From the NCBI GenBank assembly GCA_003240695.1, contig QFNC01000011.1:1-64000 (forward strand): a stretch of 64,000 bases of DNA. Reading direction: 5' to 3'. The notes under the pieces were generated by a model. The model was not told the origin of the DNA. It saw nothing but the letters and a program-made list of their open reading frames with translations, and searched no databases. This DNA comes from Pseudoxanthomonas suwonensis. Lineage in GTDB: Bacteria; Pseudomonadota; Gammaproteobacteria; Xanthomonadales; Xanthomonadaceae. Below, one piece after another: positions 27,659 through 37,589 of this stretch. The translations under genes and the position numbers were made by a program. The number at the start of each line of letters is the position of its first letter. The stretch's first letter is position 1.

Positions 27659-28204
27659 TCAGCGCTGGCGGTTGCGCGCGATCATCCGTTCCACGGCACC
27701 CTGAGCGCCCTGCGGCAGGCTGGCGATAGTGAGTTCGTCGATCAGGTTCGGCAGACCATCCAGCTTCAGGAACAGATCGGCCACCAACTGCGGATTCGAT
27801 TGTTCCACGATCTGCCAATCGGAAGCGCGCAGCACGCAAAAACCCATCGTGTCGCTGCCTGCGGACAGGCTGAAGTAACGGATCTCGTACTGCGGTTGCA
27901 GCAGCGCATTCACGGCACGGATGGTGGTATCGCGGTCGGCCGGGTCCATCTGCATCGGCACGCGCCGTTCGCTGTCGCCATGGGTGATGACCAGGGTGTC
28001 ATCGTCCCAGTCGGCGTACAGATCGTCCAGGCCGGCCGCTTCGGCAATCAGTGTCACGATGGCATCGTCTTCTTCGCGCCAGTCCACATCCACGAAGTGC
28101 GCACATGTGCCATCGACATGCAGCTGCTGCAGCGCGGCTTCGTCGCCGTCGCGCACCGCACGCAGGAAAGCGGGATCGATGCTGGAAACGGTACCGGGAT
28201 TCAT
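27659..28204 (-). CDS. Hypothetical protein translationally coupled to dnaQ
   Basis: A 181-residue acidic protein not recognised as a known family. The start at 28204 overlaps the dnaQ stop as ATGA. The first part (FLRAVRDGDEAALQQLHVDG...VDWREEDDAIVTLIAEA) is rich in Asp and Glu, and the second half (QPQYEIRYFSLSAGSDTMGF) looks like a mixed alpha/beta fold. No signal peptide or membrane segment. Tight coupling to the proofreading subunit gene suggests co-expression, but nothing in the sequence points to a nucleic-acid role. A longer upstream frame is an artefact of the dnaQ antisense composition. Confidence 0.78.
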   Translation of the reverse strand: MNPGTVSSIDPAFLRAVRDGDEAALQQLHVDGTCAHFVDVDWREEDDAIVTLIAEAAGLDDLYADWDDDTLVITHGDSERRVPMQMDPADRDTTIRAVNALLQPQYEIRYFSLSAGSDTMGFCVLRASDWQIVEQSNPQLVADLFLKLDGLPNLIDELTIASLPQGAQGAVERMIARNRQR

Positions 28205-28932
28205 TGTGATGCGCCTTCGGGAAGGGAAACGGATTGCCACACGTCCACGCCGGCCTGGGCGGCGATCGCCGCGATGCGCGCCAGATGTGCCTGACGGTCG
28301 TCCATCGAAACGATGATTCGCGGGCGCGGGCCGGTGGCGATGCGGGCTGCGGATTCGGACGCTCCGGGCAACGGTGCGGTCACCAGTGCATCGAAACCGA
28401 TTTCGCCCTGGCCAGCCGTCAGCGCCAGATACACCTCGGCCAGCAGCTGCGCATCCAGCAACGCGCCATGCAGCTGACGCTGCGAGTTGTCCACGTCCAG
28501 CCGCTTGCACAGTGCATCCAGCGAGTTGCGCTGGCCGGGAAATCGCTGCCGGGCCAGCTCCAGCGAATCCTGCACGCGCACGCGGTCGGCCATGCGACCG
28601 TACTGCGGGCCCAGCAAGGCCAGTTCGTTGTCGAGAAAGCCCATGTCGAAGGCGGCATTGTGGGCGATCAGTTCAGCAGCATCGTCGCCGAGAAAGGCCA
28701 GGAACTCGTCCACCACGTCGGCGAACAGCGGCTTGTCGGCCAGGAAATCCAGGGTGAGGCCGGTCACTTCCTGCGCGCCGGGCTCGAACTCGCGCTGCGG
28801 GTTGAGATAGCAGTGGAAGCGGCGGCCGGTGGGACGGCGTTCGATCAGTTCCACGCAGCCGATCTCGACCACGCGGTTGCCTTTTTCCCACGACAGGCCG
28901 GTGGTTTCGGTATCCAGCACGATCTGGCGCAT
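28201..28932 (-). CDS. dnaQ: DNA polymerase III epsilon subunit (3'-5' exonuclease)
   Basis: Proofreading subunit of the replicase. The start at 28932 gives MRQIVLDTETTGLSWEKGNRVVEIG, with exonuclease motif I (DTET), motif II in LIAHNAAFDMGFLDNEL and motif III HGALLDAQLLAEVY. The product is 243 residues, like E. coli DnaQ. It is 16 bases downstream of rnhA, the conserved rnhA-dnaQ pair, and here both read in the same direction. A longer start at 29004 would run into rnhA. Confidence 0.96.
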   Translation of the reverse strand: MRQIVLDTETTGLSWEKGNRVVEIGCVELIERRPTGRRFHCYLNPQREFEPGAQEVTGLTLDFLADKPLFADVVDEFLAFLGDDAAELIAHNAAFDMGFLDNELALLGPQYGRMADRVRVQDSLELARQRFPGQRNSLDALCKRLDVDNSQRQLHGALLDAQLLAEVYLALTAGQGEIGFDALVTAPLPGASESAARIATGPRPRIIVSMDDRQAHLARIAAIAAQAGVDVWQSVSLPEGASQ

Positions 28933-28948
28933 CAGCAAAAGGTCTTCA

Positions 28949-29422
28949 TCAGGATGTGGCGACGGTGGCGGTGCGGTCGGCGTGGCGCTGACGGATGGCG
29001 GCATCGCGGGCCAGCGCGTCCACGCGTTCGTTGTCCGGATCGCCGGAATGACCCTTCACCCAATGCCAGTGCACGTGATGACGCGCCGTGGCCGCCTGCA
29101 GGCGTTCCCACAGGTCGCGGTTCTTCACCGCATCGCCGCCGGCGGTTTTCCAGCCGCGTCGCACCCAGCCGGGCAGCCATTCGGTCATGCCCTGGCGCAC
29201 GTACTGCGAATCGGTGGTCAGGTCGACGCTGCAGGGCTCGCTGAGCGCCTCCAGCCCGGCGATGGCGGCCATCAGCTCCATGCGGTTGTTGGTGGTCAGC
29301 GGCTCGGCACCGGACAGTTCGCGTTCGTGCTGGCCGTAGCGCAGCAGTGCGGCCCAGCCGCCCGGCCCGGGATTGCCCAGGCAGGCGCCATCGGTATGCA
29401 GTTCCACGGCCTTGCGGCTCAT
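28949..29422 (-). CDS. rnhA: Ribonuclease HI
   Basis: Degrades the RNA strand of RNA-DNA hybrids. The 157-residue product has the DEDD catalytic set: D in [16 protein letters not shown] in [11 protein letters not shown] in [10 protein letters not shown] and the final D in [10 protein letters not shown]. The handle region ([21 protein letters not shown]) of the E. coli type is present. ATG 29422 overlaps the stop of the upstream methyltransferase gene. Confidence 0.97.
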   Translation of the reverse strand: MSRKAVELHTDGACLGNPGPGGWAALLRYGQHERELSGAEPLTTNNRMELMAAIAGLEALSEPCSVDLTTDSQYVRQGMTEWLPGWVRRGWKTAGGDAVKNRDLWERLQAATARHHVHWHWVKGHSGDPDNERVDALARDAAIRQRHADRTATVATS

Positions 29423-30093
29423 GGTGCGGCACCATCGGCGGCCAGCAGCAGCCGGCCGCTGCGAACCGGAGTCAACCCGCGACGACGTTTCTGTGCTCGC
29501 ACCAGATAGGCTGCCCGCAATCCCGGACCCTGCTGCGGCGGTGGGCGCGTGCGGATCGACCACGTCGGCCCCAGCCCTTCGGACACTGCATCGGGAGTCA
29601 ACCCGGACCGCCGCAGTTGCCGGCGCCAGTGCGGTGGTTCGGCCGCGCGCAGGCCGCTGCCCTGCCAGTAGCGGCGGCACGGCGACAGCGGATTCAGGCC
29701 GAACAGCAGCAGCCAGCCGCCGGGCATCAGCACCCGGGCGCAATCGTCCAGCAGTTCGTCCAGGTCCTGGCGCGGGTCCAGCACGTGCTGCATCACCACG
29801 CAGCCGCAGCTTTCCATCGCCAGCGGCAGCGGCAGGCTGCAGCGCACGCGGCCCTGCCAGTACGGCAGCGGGTCATCGGGCAGGTTGGCGACCGCATCCG
29901 GAGACAGCACCAGGCCACGGTCCGCAGTGATGCCATCCACTGCCTGCGGGGCCAGCCACAGCCATGGCGCGGCCGGATGTTCGTGCAGGCCGTGTAGGAT
30001 GGTGTCGGATTCGCTGTCCAGCACCGCCTGACCTGCCGGCGTGGCAAACCATCTCAATGCTGCTTGCGACGGAAGCGGGTTCAGGGCGGGCAT
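29419..30093 (-). CDS. SAM-dependent methyltransferase-like protein
   Basis: A 224-residue protein of the class I methyltransferase type usually found next to gloB and rnhA. The C-terminal half fits the fold ([38 protein letters not shown]), but the N-terminal glycine-rich SAM motif is weak or lost, so activity is uncertain. It starts at ATG 30093, is divergent from gloB across 44 bases and overlaps rnhA by ATGA. Confidence 0.75.
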   Translation of the reverse strand: MPALNPLPSQAALRWFATPAGQAVLDSESDTILHGLHEHPAAPWLWLAPQAVDGITADRGLVLSPDAVANLPDDPLPYWQGRVRCSLPLPLAMESCGCVVMQHVLDPRQDLDELLDDCARVLMPGGWLLLFGLNPLSPCRRYWQGSGLRAAEPPHWRRQLRRSGLTPDAVSEGLGPTWSIRTRPPPQQGPGLRAAYLVRAQKRRRGLTPVRSGRLLLAADGAAP

Positions 30094-30137
30094 GGCGGGT
30101 ATTCTAGACCGCTTGTTCCGCACGCGACCCCCGACGC

Positions 30138-30902
30138 ATGCTGCTGCCCGTGCCCGCCTTGGCGGACAACTACATCTGGCTGCTGTCCACCGATGCCGGT
30201 GCGCACCCGCTGGTAGTCGATCCGGGCGAGGCCGCGCCGGTGCTGCAGGCGCTGGAGGGGCGAACCCCGGTCGGCATCCTGCTGACCCATCATCACGATG
30301 ACCACATCGGCGGCACGGCCGAGCTGCTGCGCCACTGGCCGCAGCTGCCGGTATTCGCCCCGCACGACGAGCGCATTGCCGTGCCCGCGACCCGGGTCCA
30401 TCCGGGTGATGCCGTTTCGGTCGGCCCGTGGGCATTCACCGTACTGGACATGGCGGGCCACACCCGCAGCCACGTCGCCTTCCATGGCCACGGCGTGGTG
30501 TTCTGCGGCGACACGCTGTTCAGCCTGGGCTGCGGGCGGCTGTTCGAAGGCACTCCCGCACAGATGCTGGCAGCGCTGGATCGTCTGGCGGCCCTGCCGG
30601 ACGACACCCTGGTCTGTTGCGCCCACGAATACACGCAGGCCAATGCCGTTTTCGCGCAGACGGTGGATGCCGACAATCCGGCGCTGCGGCAACGCGCGGC
30701 GCAGGTGCGGGCCCAACGGGCGGCCTCCCAGCCCACCCTGCCAGCGCGGCTGGGCGCCGAACGCGCCGCCAACCCGTTCCTGCGGGTGGATGCGCCGGCG
30801 GTCCGTGCCGCGGTGCTGGCGCAGTCCGGATTGCCGGCCGATGCATCGCGCGTGGACGTGTTCGCCGCGCTGCGCCGCTGGAAGGACGTGTTTCGCGCAT
30901 GA
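30138..30902 (+). CDS. gloB: Hydroxyacylglutathione hydrolase (glyoxalase II)
   Basis: Metallo-beta-lactamase-fold enzyme that hydrolyses S-lactoylglutathione in methylglyoxal detoxification. The 254-residue protein begins with PALADNYIWLL, has the dinuclear metal motif THHHDDH near 50, GHTRSH, the bridging aspartate in VVFCGDTLFSLGCGR and CAHEYT, and ends in the HAGH C-terminal segment. Its stop overlaps the mltD start by ATGA. Confidence 0.96.
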   Translation: MLLPVPALADNYIWLLSTDAGAHPLVVDPGEAAPVLQALEGRTPVGILLTHHHDDHIGGTAELLRHWPQLPVFAPHDERIAVPATRVHPGDAVSVGPWAFTVLDMAGHTRSHVAFHGHGVVFCGDTLFSLGCGRLFEGTPAQMLAALDRLAALPDDTLVCCAHEYTQANAVFAQTVDADNPALRQRAAQVRAQRAASQPTLPARLGAERAANPFLRVDAPAVRAAVLAQSGLPADASRVDVFAALRRWKDVFRA

Positions 30903-32113
30903 ATCGGCATCGATCCACACGATGGCCGACGCTGCTGGCCGCACTGCTGATCCTGCCCGGCCCGCTGCTGGCGAATGAGGCCGCACTTCCAGCGGATGCT
31001 GCATCCGATTCCACAACACTTAGTAATGTGGATGTCGCCGCGGATGTTCCTGCCGCCAGCCGCAGCGGCAGCGACGTGTACCAACGCTTCCGCGACGGAC
31101 TGGCCGAACCCACCTGCGAGGGCGATGCCAGTCCGCGCTGGCGCCAGCACTTCGCCCAAGCGCCGAAGCGCCTGGCCAGCGGCAGCGACGACGCCCTGCC
31201 GCTGTTCGGCTACGTGGTGGATGCCTTGCGTGCCGAGCATCTGCCCACCGAATTCGCGCTGATCCCGTTCGTGGAAAGCGGCTACAAGCCGGCTGCGCGC
31301 AGCCCCGGCGGCCCGGCCGGGATGTGGCAGTTCATCGCCCTGACCGCCCGCAACCATGGCGTGCGCGTGGAAGCCGGCTACGACGGCCGCTTGTCGCCGG
31401 TGGATTCCACCCGCGCGGCGGTGCGTTACCTCAAGACCCTGCACGGCATGTTCGCCGGCGACTGGCGGCTGGCGGCGATGGCCTACAACGCCGGCGAATA
31501 CCGCATCCTCGGCGCGCTGAAACGCAGCGGCCAGACCGCGCGCAACGTGAACCTCGACACCCTGACCGGGGTGCCGCCGATTGCCCAAGCCTACGTGCGC
31601 AAGCTCCATGCGCTGGCCTGCGTGCTGGACGAGGCCGACGACCAGCACGGGTGGCGTCAAGCCATGCAGCGCCAGGTGCCGATGCTGACCGACATCGAGC
31701 TGCCGCGCGGCATCGCCAGCCTGGACAGCTGGGCCAGCCGCAACGGCATCGATGCGCAGGCGCTGCGACGGATGAATCCGGCCTTCGCCAACGGCAAGGT
31801 GGTGTGGGGCAAGCATCCGCTGCGGGTACTGGCACCCGGCAGGCCGGGTTCCAGCGCCGAACGGGCGTTCTGGCCCGACCCGGCGCTGGCTGCAGCCACC
31901 GGGAAAGCGGCATCTGCATCCCCGACGCCGGGTACCGACAGCGAAGGCGGTGCCCGCATCCACACCGTGGTGAAGGGCGATTCCATCGGCAAGCTGGCCC
32001 GTCACTACCGGGTGCCGGTGCTGCAGCTGCTGCGCATCAACGACCTCAAGCCGACCAGCGTGTTGAAACTCGGCCAGCACATCCGCATCGACGACCCCGA
32101 ACGCGACGACTGA
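30899..32113 (+). CDS. mltD: Membrane-bound lytic murein transglycosylase D
   Basis: Cleaves peptidoglycan glycan strands. The 404-residue protein has a signal peptide (residues about 1-26, no clear lipobox), a GH23 domain with the catalytic glutamate in [13 protein letters not shown] (E126) and [14 protein letters not shown], and one C-terminal LysM repeat ([19 protein letters not shown]). E. coli MltD has two LysM units; only one is obvious here. The start overlaps the gloB stop. Confidence 0.93.
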   Translation: MNRHRSTRWPTLLAALLILPGPLLANEAALPADAASDSTTLSNVDVAADVPAASRSGSDVYQRFRDGLAEPTCEGDASPRWRQHFAQAPKRLASGSDDALPLFGYVVDALRAEHLPTEFALIPFVESGYKPAARSPGGPAGMWQFIALTARNHGVRVEAGYDGRLSPVDSTRAAVRYLKTLHGMFAGDWRLAAMAYNAGEYRILGALKRSGQTARNVNLDTLTGVPPIAQAYVRKLHALACVLDEADDQHGWRQAMQRQVPMLTDIELPRGIASLDSWASRNGIDAQALRRMNPAFANGKVVWGKHPLRVLAPGRPGSSAERAFWPDPALAAATGKAASASPTPGTDSEGGARIHTVVKGDSIGKLARHYRVPVLQLLRINDLKPTSVLKLGQHIRIDDPERDD

Positions 32114-32151
32114 GCACGAGGGGCGCGTTTCCCTCGCCGCTGCGCATGCGC

Positions 32152-32157
32152 TACACT
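32152..32157 (+). promoter_or_regulatory. Possible -10 element upstream of fabI
   Basis: TACACT lies 34 bases before the fabI start and would place transcription start a few bases into the leader. No convincing -35 hexamer is present 16-18 bases upstream, so the assignment is weak. Confidence 0.3.
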
Positions 32158-32190
32158 ATCGCCCTTCTCTCCACTGCCACGGACCACGCC

Positions 32191-32994
32191 ATGGGTTTCC
32201 TGCACGGCAAACGCGCCCTGATCACCGGCATCGCCAGCGAACGCTCCATCGCCAGCGGCATCGCCGAGGCCATGCACCGCGAAGGCGCGGAGCTGGCCTT
32301 CACCTACCAGAACGACAAGCTGAAGACGCGGGTGGAGAAAGCCGCCGCCGAATACGGCAGCGATATCGTGATTCCGCTGGACGTGGCCGACGACGCCCAG
32401 ATCGCCGCCTGCTTCGAGCAGCTGGGCCGCCACTGGGACGGCTTCGACATCCTGGTCCACGCCATCGCATTCGCCCCGCGCGAGGCCATCGCCGGGCAGT
32501 TCCTGGACGGGCTGACCCGCGACAACTTCGCCATCGCCCACGACATCTCCGCCTACTCGCTGGCCGCACTGGCCAAGGCCGCCCGCCCGCTGATGCGCGG
32601 CCGCGACGCCGCCATCCTCACCCTGACTTACCTGGGCTCGGAGCGTGTGCTGCAGGGCTACAACGTGATGGGCGTGGCCAAGGCCAGCCTGGAAGCCACC
32701 GTGCGTTACCTGGCCGGCAACCTGGGCCCGGACGGCATCCGCGTGAATGCCGTGTCAGCCGGACCGATCCGCACCCTGGCCGCCTCGGGCATCGCCGGGT
32801 TCCGGAAAATCCTGGGGCATGTGGAAGACAGCGCGCCGCTGCGCCGCACCGTCAGCATCGAGGACGTGAGCAACGTTGCCGCCTTCCTGTGCTCCGACCT
32901 GGCCCGCGGCGTGACCGGCGAAGTCACCTATGTCGATGCCGGCTACCACATCCTCGGCATGACCGGGCTGGGCAGCGACGCGGCCGACAGCTGA
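32191..32994 (+). CDS. fabI: Enoyl-[acyl-carrier-protein] reductase (NADH), FabI type
   Basis: Last step of the fatty-acid elongation cycle and the triclosan target. The 267-residue SDR-like protein has the divergent nucleotide motif [25 protein letters not shown], and the catalytic Y157 and K164 in [15 protein letters not shown] context (visible as [15 protein letters not shown]), with Y147 also present. [12 protein letters not shown] forms the substrate-binding loop. ATG 32191 is chosen because it begins the conserved [12 protein letters not shown]. Confidence 0.97.
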   Translation: MGFLHGKRALITGIASERSIASGIAEAMHREGAELAFTYQNDKLKTRVEKAAAEYGSDIVIPLDVADDAQIAACFEQLGRHWDGFDILVHAIAFAPREAIAGQFLDGLTRDNFAIAHDISAYSLAALAKAARPLMRGRDAAILTLTYLGSERVLQGYNVMGVAKASLEATVRYLAGNLGPDGIRVNAVSAGPIRTLAASGIAGFRKILGHVEDSAPLRRTVSIEDVSNVAAFLCSDLARGVTGEVTYVDAGYHILGMTGLGSDAADS

Positions 32995-33004
32995 CCCGGA
33001 TCGA

Positions 33005-33832
33005 TCAGCCTGCCGCGATTGCGTCGGCCTGCGCCAACCACGCCCGCCACGGCAACGCGGCATCGCCCACCGCGATGAAATCGCAGTTCAACAAGGTATC
33101 GCGCTGGTTGTAGCGGAACGGCCGCCCCTGCGGATCGACCAGCAGACCACCGGCACCTTCCAGGATGGCCTGGCCGGCGGCGGTGTCCCACTCGCTGGTC
33201 GGGCCGAAACGTGGGTACACGTCGATGTTGCCCTCGGCGATGCGACAGAACTTCAGCGACGAGCCGCAGCTGTCCTCGCGGATGGCACCCATCGCCTGCA
33301 ACACGGCTTGGGTGTGGGCATCGCGATGCGAGCGGCTGGCGGCCACGCGCAGCGGTGCATGGGCCGGCACGCGCACGCGGATCGGCGCATCGTCACCGTC
33401 GATGCCATCGCGCGCGAAGGCACCCTGCCCCGCACCGCCATGCCACAGGCGGCAGCTGACCGGCTGCTGGATCACCCCCCACACCGCCACGCCGTGGTCG
33501 ATCAAGGCGATGTTGACGGTGAATTCGCCATTGCGCTTGATGAACTCGCGGGTGCCGTCCAGCGGATCGACCAACCACAACCGCCTCCACGCATGCCGCG
33601 CGGGGCCATCCAGCAGACTGCCGGATTCCTCCGACAGCACCGGGATGTCCGGCGTCAGCGCCTGCAACCCGGCCATGATCACCCGATGCGCGGCCAGATC
33701 GGCCTGGGTCACCGGGCTGTGGTCATCCTTGCGCTGCACGGCGAAGTCCTGCGCATACACCGCCAGGATGGCCCGGGCCGCATCGGCGGCGATGCGCAGC
33801 ACGCGGTCACGCAGTTCGACGGGCAGTGTCAT
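33005..33832 (-). CDS. cysQ: 3'(2'),5'-bisphosphate nucleotidase CysQ
   Basis: Inositol-monophosphatase-family enzyme that recycles PAP from sulfate assimilation. The 275-residue product has the metal-binding motifs LSEESG and WLVDPLDGTREFIKRNGEFTV, and the C-terminal SEWDTAAGQAILEGAGG. Start 33832 overlaps the nudE stop by ATGA; the nudE-cysQ pair is a known gammaproteobacterial arrangement. Confidence 0.95.
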   Translation of the reverse strand: MTLPVELRDRVLRIAADAARAILAVYAQDFAVQRKDDHSPVTQADLAAHRVIMAGLQALTPDIPVLSEESGSLLDGPARHAWRRLWLVDPLDGTREFIKRNGEFTVNIALIDHGVAVWGVIQQPVSCRLWHGGAGQGAFARDGIDGDDAPIRVRVPAHAPLRVAASRSHRDAHTQAVLQAMGAIREDSCGSSLKFCRIAEGNIDVYPRFGPTSEWDTAAGQAILEGAGGLLVDPQGRPFRYNQRDTLLNCDFIAVGDAALPWRAWLAQADAIAAG

Positions 33833-34383
33833 GTCGATTGCTGCGCCAGCCATTCGCGCACGATGAACAGCGCCGCGATGCTGCGGCCTTCGGAAAACTC
33901 CTCGCGCAGGATCAACTCGCCCAACCGTGCCAGCGGCCACGGCACCAGCTCCAGCGGTTCGGGCTCGTCGCCGGGCAAACGCTGCGGGTACAGGTCACGC
34001 GCCAGCACCACGTGCGCCTGGTGGCTCATGTAGGTCGGCGACAGGCTGAGCAGACGCAAGTCGTGCAGGTCGTGGGCGCCGTAGCCGGCCTCTTCCATCA
34101 ATTCGCGGTTCGCCGCGTGCAGTGCGGTTTCGCCGGCATCGATGCGGCCCTTCACCAGCCCCAGCTCGTAGCGGTGCAGGCCGGCGGCGTATTCGCGCAC
34201 CAGCAGCACGGTGTCGGCATCCAGCAGCGGCACCACGATCACCGCACCGTCGCCGCTTGTGTGCACACGATGGTAGCGGCGGCGCTCGCCGTTGCTGAAC
34301 TCCAGATCCAGTTCCTCCACCACACGGCCGCCGTCACGGCTCAGCGTGCGGGTGCCGTGGATGCGCGGCAATGAGGTGCTCAT
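33829..34383 (-). CDS. nudE: ADP compounds hydrolase NudE
   Basis: Nudix hydrolase acting on ADP-ribose, Ap3A and NADH. The Nudix box reads GRIDAGETALHAANRELMEEAGY. Product is 185 residues from ATG 34383, matching E. coli NudE length. Coupled to cysQ and divergent from bioA across about 67 bases. Confidence 0.93.
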   Translation of the reverse strand: MSTSLPRIHGTRTLSRDGGRVVEELDLEFSNGERRRYHRVHTSGDGAVIVVPLLDADTVLLVREYAAGLHRYELGLVKGRIDAGETALHAANRELMEEAGYGAHDLHDLRLLSLSPTYMSHQAHVVLARDLYPQRLPGDEPEPLELVPWPLARLGELILREEFSEGRSIAALFIVREWLAQQST

Positions 34384-34450
34384 CGTGGCCACTCCCGCAG
34401 CAACGCGGCGATAATGGCCGGATTCCGATGCAATGTGATCATTGTTCCCA

Positions 34451-35827
34451 ATGATAACCGACCCGCATGACTGGCTTGCGCGCGACTTGGCCGTGCTGTG
34501 GCATCCGTGCACGCAGATGCGCGAACACCCCGACGTGCTGCCGCTGCTGCCGATCACCCGCGGCGAGGGCGCGTGGTTGATCGATCACCACGGTCGGCGC
34601 TATCTGGATGCAGTGTCCAGCTGGTGGACCAATCTGCACGGCCATGCCGAACCGCGCATCGCCGCGGCCATCGCCCGTCAGGCAGGCACGCTGGAACAGG
34701 TGATGCTGGCCGGCTTCTCCCACGCACCGGCCGTCGAACTGGCCGAACAGCTGCTGCAACGCGCACCCACACAAGCAGGACGCCCGCCGCTGGCCAAGGT
34801 GTTCTACGCCGACAACGGCTCGGCTGGCGTGGAAGTGGCACTGAAGATGGCCTTCCACTGGTTCCGCAACGCAGGCGAGCCGCAACGCAGCCGGTTCGTG
34901 GCCCTGCACAACGGCTATCACGGCGAAACCCTCGGCGCGCTGGCAGTAGGCGATATTCCATTGTATCGCCGCGTGTATGCTCCATTATTGGCCGAAGCGT
35001 TGTTCGCACCCTCGCCGGACGCGTTTCACGCCGCTCCCGGCCAGACTGCGGAGCATTGTGCCGAAGCCGCCGCCGACGTGCTGGCCCATCTGCTGGACGA
35101 ACACGCCGGCAGCGTCTGCGCATTGATCATCGAACCGCTGGTGCAATGCGCCGGTGGCATGCGCATGCACCACCCCGTCTACCTGCGCCGTGTGCGCGAA
35201 CTGTGCGACGTGCACGGCATTTTTTTGATTGCCGATGAAATCGCCACCGGGTTTGGCCGTACCGGGACATTCTTCGCCTGCGAGCAGGCCGGCATCCAGC
35301 CCGACCTGCTGTGCCTGTCGAAGGGATTGACCGGCGGTTTCCTGCCGCTGGCGGCCGTGCTGGCCACGCAGGTGCTGTACGACGGGTTCCTGGATGAGCG
35401 CCGCGAACGCGCCTTCCTGCATTCGCACAGTTACACCGGCAATCCGCTGGCCTGCGCCGCGGGTCTGGCCTCGCTGGCCATTTTTGACAGCGATGCGGTG
35501 CTGGACCGAAACCGCCACGCCGCGCAACACATGAGCAAACTCGCCGAAGGCATCGCACGGCTGCCGCACGTGGCCGACGTGCGCCAGACCGGCATGATCG
35601 TCGCCTTCGAACTGTGCGCCAACGGCGACCGCGCCACCCCGTTCGACCCCGCACAGCGTGTGGGTTTGAAGGCGTATCGGGCCGCCCTGCAACGTGGCGT
35701 GGTGCTGCGCCCGCTGGGCGACGTGCTGTACTGGATGCCGCCCTACTGTTTGAATGATGCCGACCGGCAATTACTGGCAGATGTCACCGCCGCCGCAATG
35801 CTTGAAGCCACGACCGGAGCGGCCTGA
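34451..35827 (+). CDS. bioA: Adenosylmethionine-8-amino-7-oxononanoate aminotransferase
   Basis: PLP enzyme of biotin synthesis that uses SAM as the amino donor. The 458-residue protein has LWHPCTQM near the N-terminus, SSWWTNLHGHAEPRIA, LHNGYHGETLGAL, the cofactor aspartate in LIADEIATGFGRTG and the PLP lysine in CLSKGLTGGFLPLA. ATG 34451 is preferred to TTG 34442. The other bio genes are not adjacent; rsmE begins at the last base of the stop codon. Confidence 0.96.
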   Translation: MITDPHDWLARDLAVLWHPCTQMREHPDVLPLLPITRGEGAWLIDHHGRRYLDAVSSWWTNLHGHAEPRIAAAIARQAGTLEQVMLAGFSHAPAVELAEQLLQRAPTQAGRPPLAKVFYADNGSAGVEVALKMAFHWFRNAGEPQRSRFVALHNGYHGETLGALAVGDIPLYRRVYAPLLAEALFAPSPDAFHAAPGQTAEHCAEAAADVLAHLLDEHAGSVCALIIEPLVQCAGGMRMHHPVYLRRVRELCDVHGIFLIADEIATGFGRTGTFFACEQAGIQPDLLCLSKGLTGGFLPLAAVLATQVLYDGFLDERRERAFLHSHSYTGNPLACAAGLASLAIFDSDAVLDRNRHAAQHMSKLAEGIARLPHVADVRQTGMIVAFELCANGDRATPFDPAQRVGLKAYRAALQRGVVLRPLGDVLYWMPPYCLNDADRQLLADVTAAAMLEATTGAA

Positions 35828-36564
35828 TGCGCACCACCCGCATATTCATCGATCAGCCAGTGCGCGTCGGCAGCGACGTCACATTGCCGGACACCGCCAC
35901 CGCCCACCTGCTGCGGGTACTGCGGCTGCGCGAAGGCGATGCCTGCGTGCTGTTCAACGGCGACGGCCACGATTATCCCGCCACCCTGCTGCGCGCCGAC
36001 AAGCGCGGCGGCACGGTGCGCATCGTGGAGAGAATCCCCGTGCACAACGAATCGCCGTTGCATATCCTGCTGTTGCAGGGCATTGCCCGCGGCGAGAAAA
36101 TGGATCTGATCCTGCAAAAGGCCACCGAGTTGGGCGTGGCCGGCATCGTTCCGGTGGACAGCGAGCGCAGCGAAGTGAAACTGGATGCACAGCGCCTGGA
36201 AAAACGCCTGGCGCATTGGCGCGGCGTGGTCACCGCTGCCTGCGAGCAATCCGGACGCGCAGTCATTCCAACCATGCAGCCACCGGAATCCCTGGCCGAT
36301 GCCTGCACATCATTGCCGGACAGTGCATTGCGATTGACCCTGGACCCGCAGGCCGTCCACGGCATTGCCGATTTGCCATCGAATATCGCCAATCCCGTCG
36401 TCATCGCCATCGGCCCGGAAGGCGGCTGGTCGCCGCGCGACCGCAGCCAGCTGACTGCACACGGATTTTCCGGCCTGCGGCTGGGACCGCGCATCCTGCG
36501 CACGGAAACCGCAGGGCTGGCCGCGATTGCGGCGTTGCAGGCTCGGTTCGGCGATCTGGGTTGA
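35827..36564 (+). CDS. rsmE: 16S rRNA (uracil-1498-N3)-methyltransferase
   Basis: SPOUT methyltransferase of the small ribosomal subunit. The 245-residue protein has the N-terminal PUA-like part (HLLRVLRLREGDACVLFNG), LLQGIARGEKMDLILQKATELG, and the knot motifs IGPEGGWSPRD and LGPRILRTETAGLAAI. Start shares a base with the bioA stop. Confidence 0.96.
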   Translation: MRTTRIFIDQPVRVGSDVTLPDTATAHLLRVLRLREGDACVLFNGDGHDYPATLLRADKRGGTVRIVERIPVHNESPLHILLLQGIARGEKMDLILQKATELGVAGIVPVDSERSEVKLDAQRLEKRLAHWRGVVTAACEQSGRAVIPTMQPPESLADACTSLPDSALRLTLDPQAVHGIADLPSNIANPVVIAIGPEGGWSPRDRSQLTAHGFSGLRLGPRILRTETAGLAAIAALQARFGDLG

Positions 36565-36800
36565 ACGCGCTCGGCACGCACCGCCCCGACTGCCACGGTT
36601 TACCGCTGCCACTGTTTTCCGCTGCCACTGTTTCCGGTTGCGCTGCCAGACGCAGTGCCTGCGGCTGCGCATGATTCGCCATGCCCCATCGCCCGCCTCG
36701 CGTCGTTGCATGAGGACAGCCGTCCTGCCAGACTCGATCAACCCGGCTCTCCACCGAAGGACCATCCGCATGGCCGCACCGCAGCAACGCAACCCGATGA
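36565..36800. other. Non-coding stretch with short repeats before the effector remnant
   Basis: No supported gene. Two near-direct copies of CCGCTGCCACTGT lie at about 36603-36633. The rest may be the degraded upstream part of the effector remnant that follows, since short proline- and alanine-rich frames are broken here by stops (for example TGA at 36798). Confidence 0.5.
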
Positions 36801-37589
36801 CGCGCCGAGCAGCCATCGCCCTGTGGCTGCTTTTCCGATCCCGAAATCGTCAAGAGCCTCAATGACCTTGTGAAAAAAGGCAGTTTCGGCGAGTTCAACG
36901 TCGGCCCGGCACCGCGCGTGCAAACCCAGACCCAATCGGTGGCACCGCAGTCCCAGTCGCAACCGGACGCACCGGCTGCGGAACCCTCGACATCCGTGCA
37001 ACCGGCAGCCATCCCACTGCTGTCCGACCCCGCGCATCCCGCGCACGACATGTATGCGCAGACGCTGCGGGCCTTCGCCGCATCGCCGCAGATTGCTGCT
37101 GCCGGATATTCGCCGCAGCGGCAGCAACTGGTCGCCGCGAATCTGGTGGCCGGAATGGTCAGCCTGCCGCAATCGCGCATGCACGGCGCATTGACGCAGG
37201 AAAAACTGGATCGCATTGATGCCGTCACCCTCAGCAGTGACCGGACCAGCGTGATGGCGATCGAAGGAAAGCCCGGTGCGCTGGCCCATTTCCGGTTCAC
37301 GTTGCCACTGGAGCACGCACACAGCGGCTTCATCGAAGCGGCATCGCAACAGGCCTTGGGCGGACTGCAGCAGCAGAAGGCGCAGGAACTCGCGCGGCAG
37401 GCCGAACGCGAGCGTGCGCCGCAGCCGGACCGGAAGGACCAAGCCGCTAAGCCCATTCCCGGGCTTCCCGTCCGCCTCGCTGCATACCTATGCAGCGGCT
37501 TGTGCAGTGCGGGCTGGGCTATGCTCGCGCGGGTCCATTCCGGCAGCCGCGCAACCAAGGCGGGTGCCGCCATCCGGAAATTCTCGCGC
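36801..37589 (+). pseudogene. Decayed X-T4SS effector remnant (XVIPCD-like), running in frame into zwf
   Basis: The frame opens after the stop at 36798 and has no terminator before the zwf ATG at 37590. It encodes FSDPEIVKSLNDLVKKGSFG, a glutamine/proline-rich linker, then a block like the XVIPCD secretion domain: IPLLSDPAHPAHDMYAQTL, an arginine/glutamine helix, LDRIDAVTLSSDRTSVMAIE, and a closing histidine/glutamine segment. No toxin domain precedes it and the N-terminus is missing. A GTG at 36870 could start a 710-residue fusion with Zwf, but nothing supports such a product. Most likely the 3' remnant of an effector gene truncated at both ends. Confidence 0.6.
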
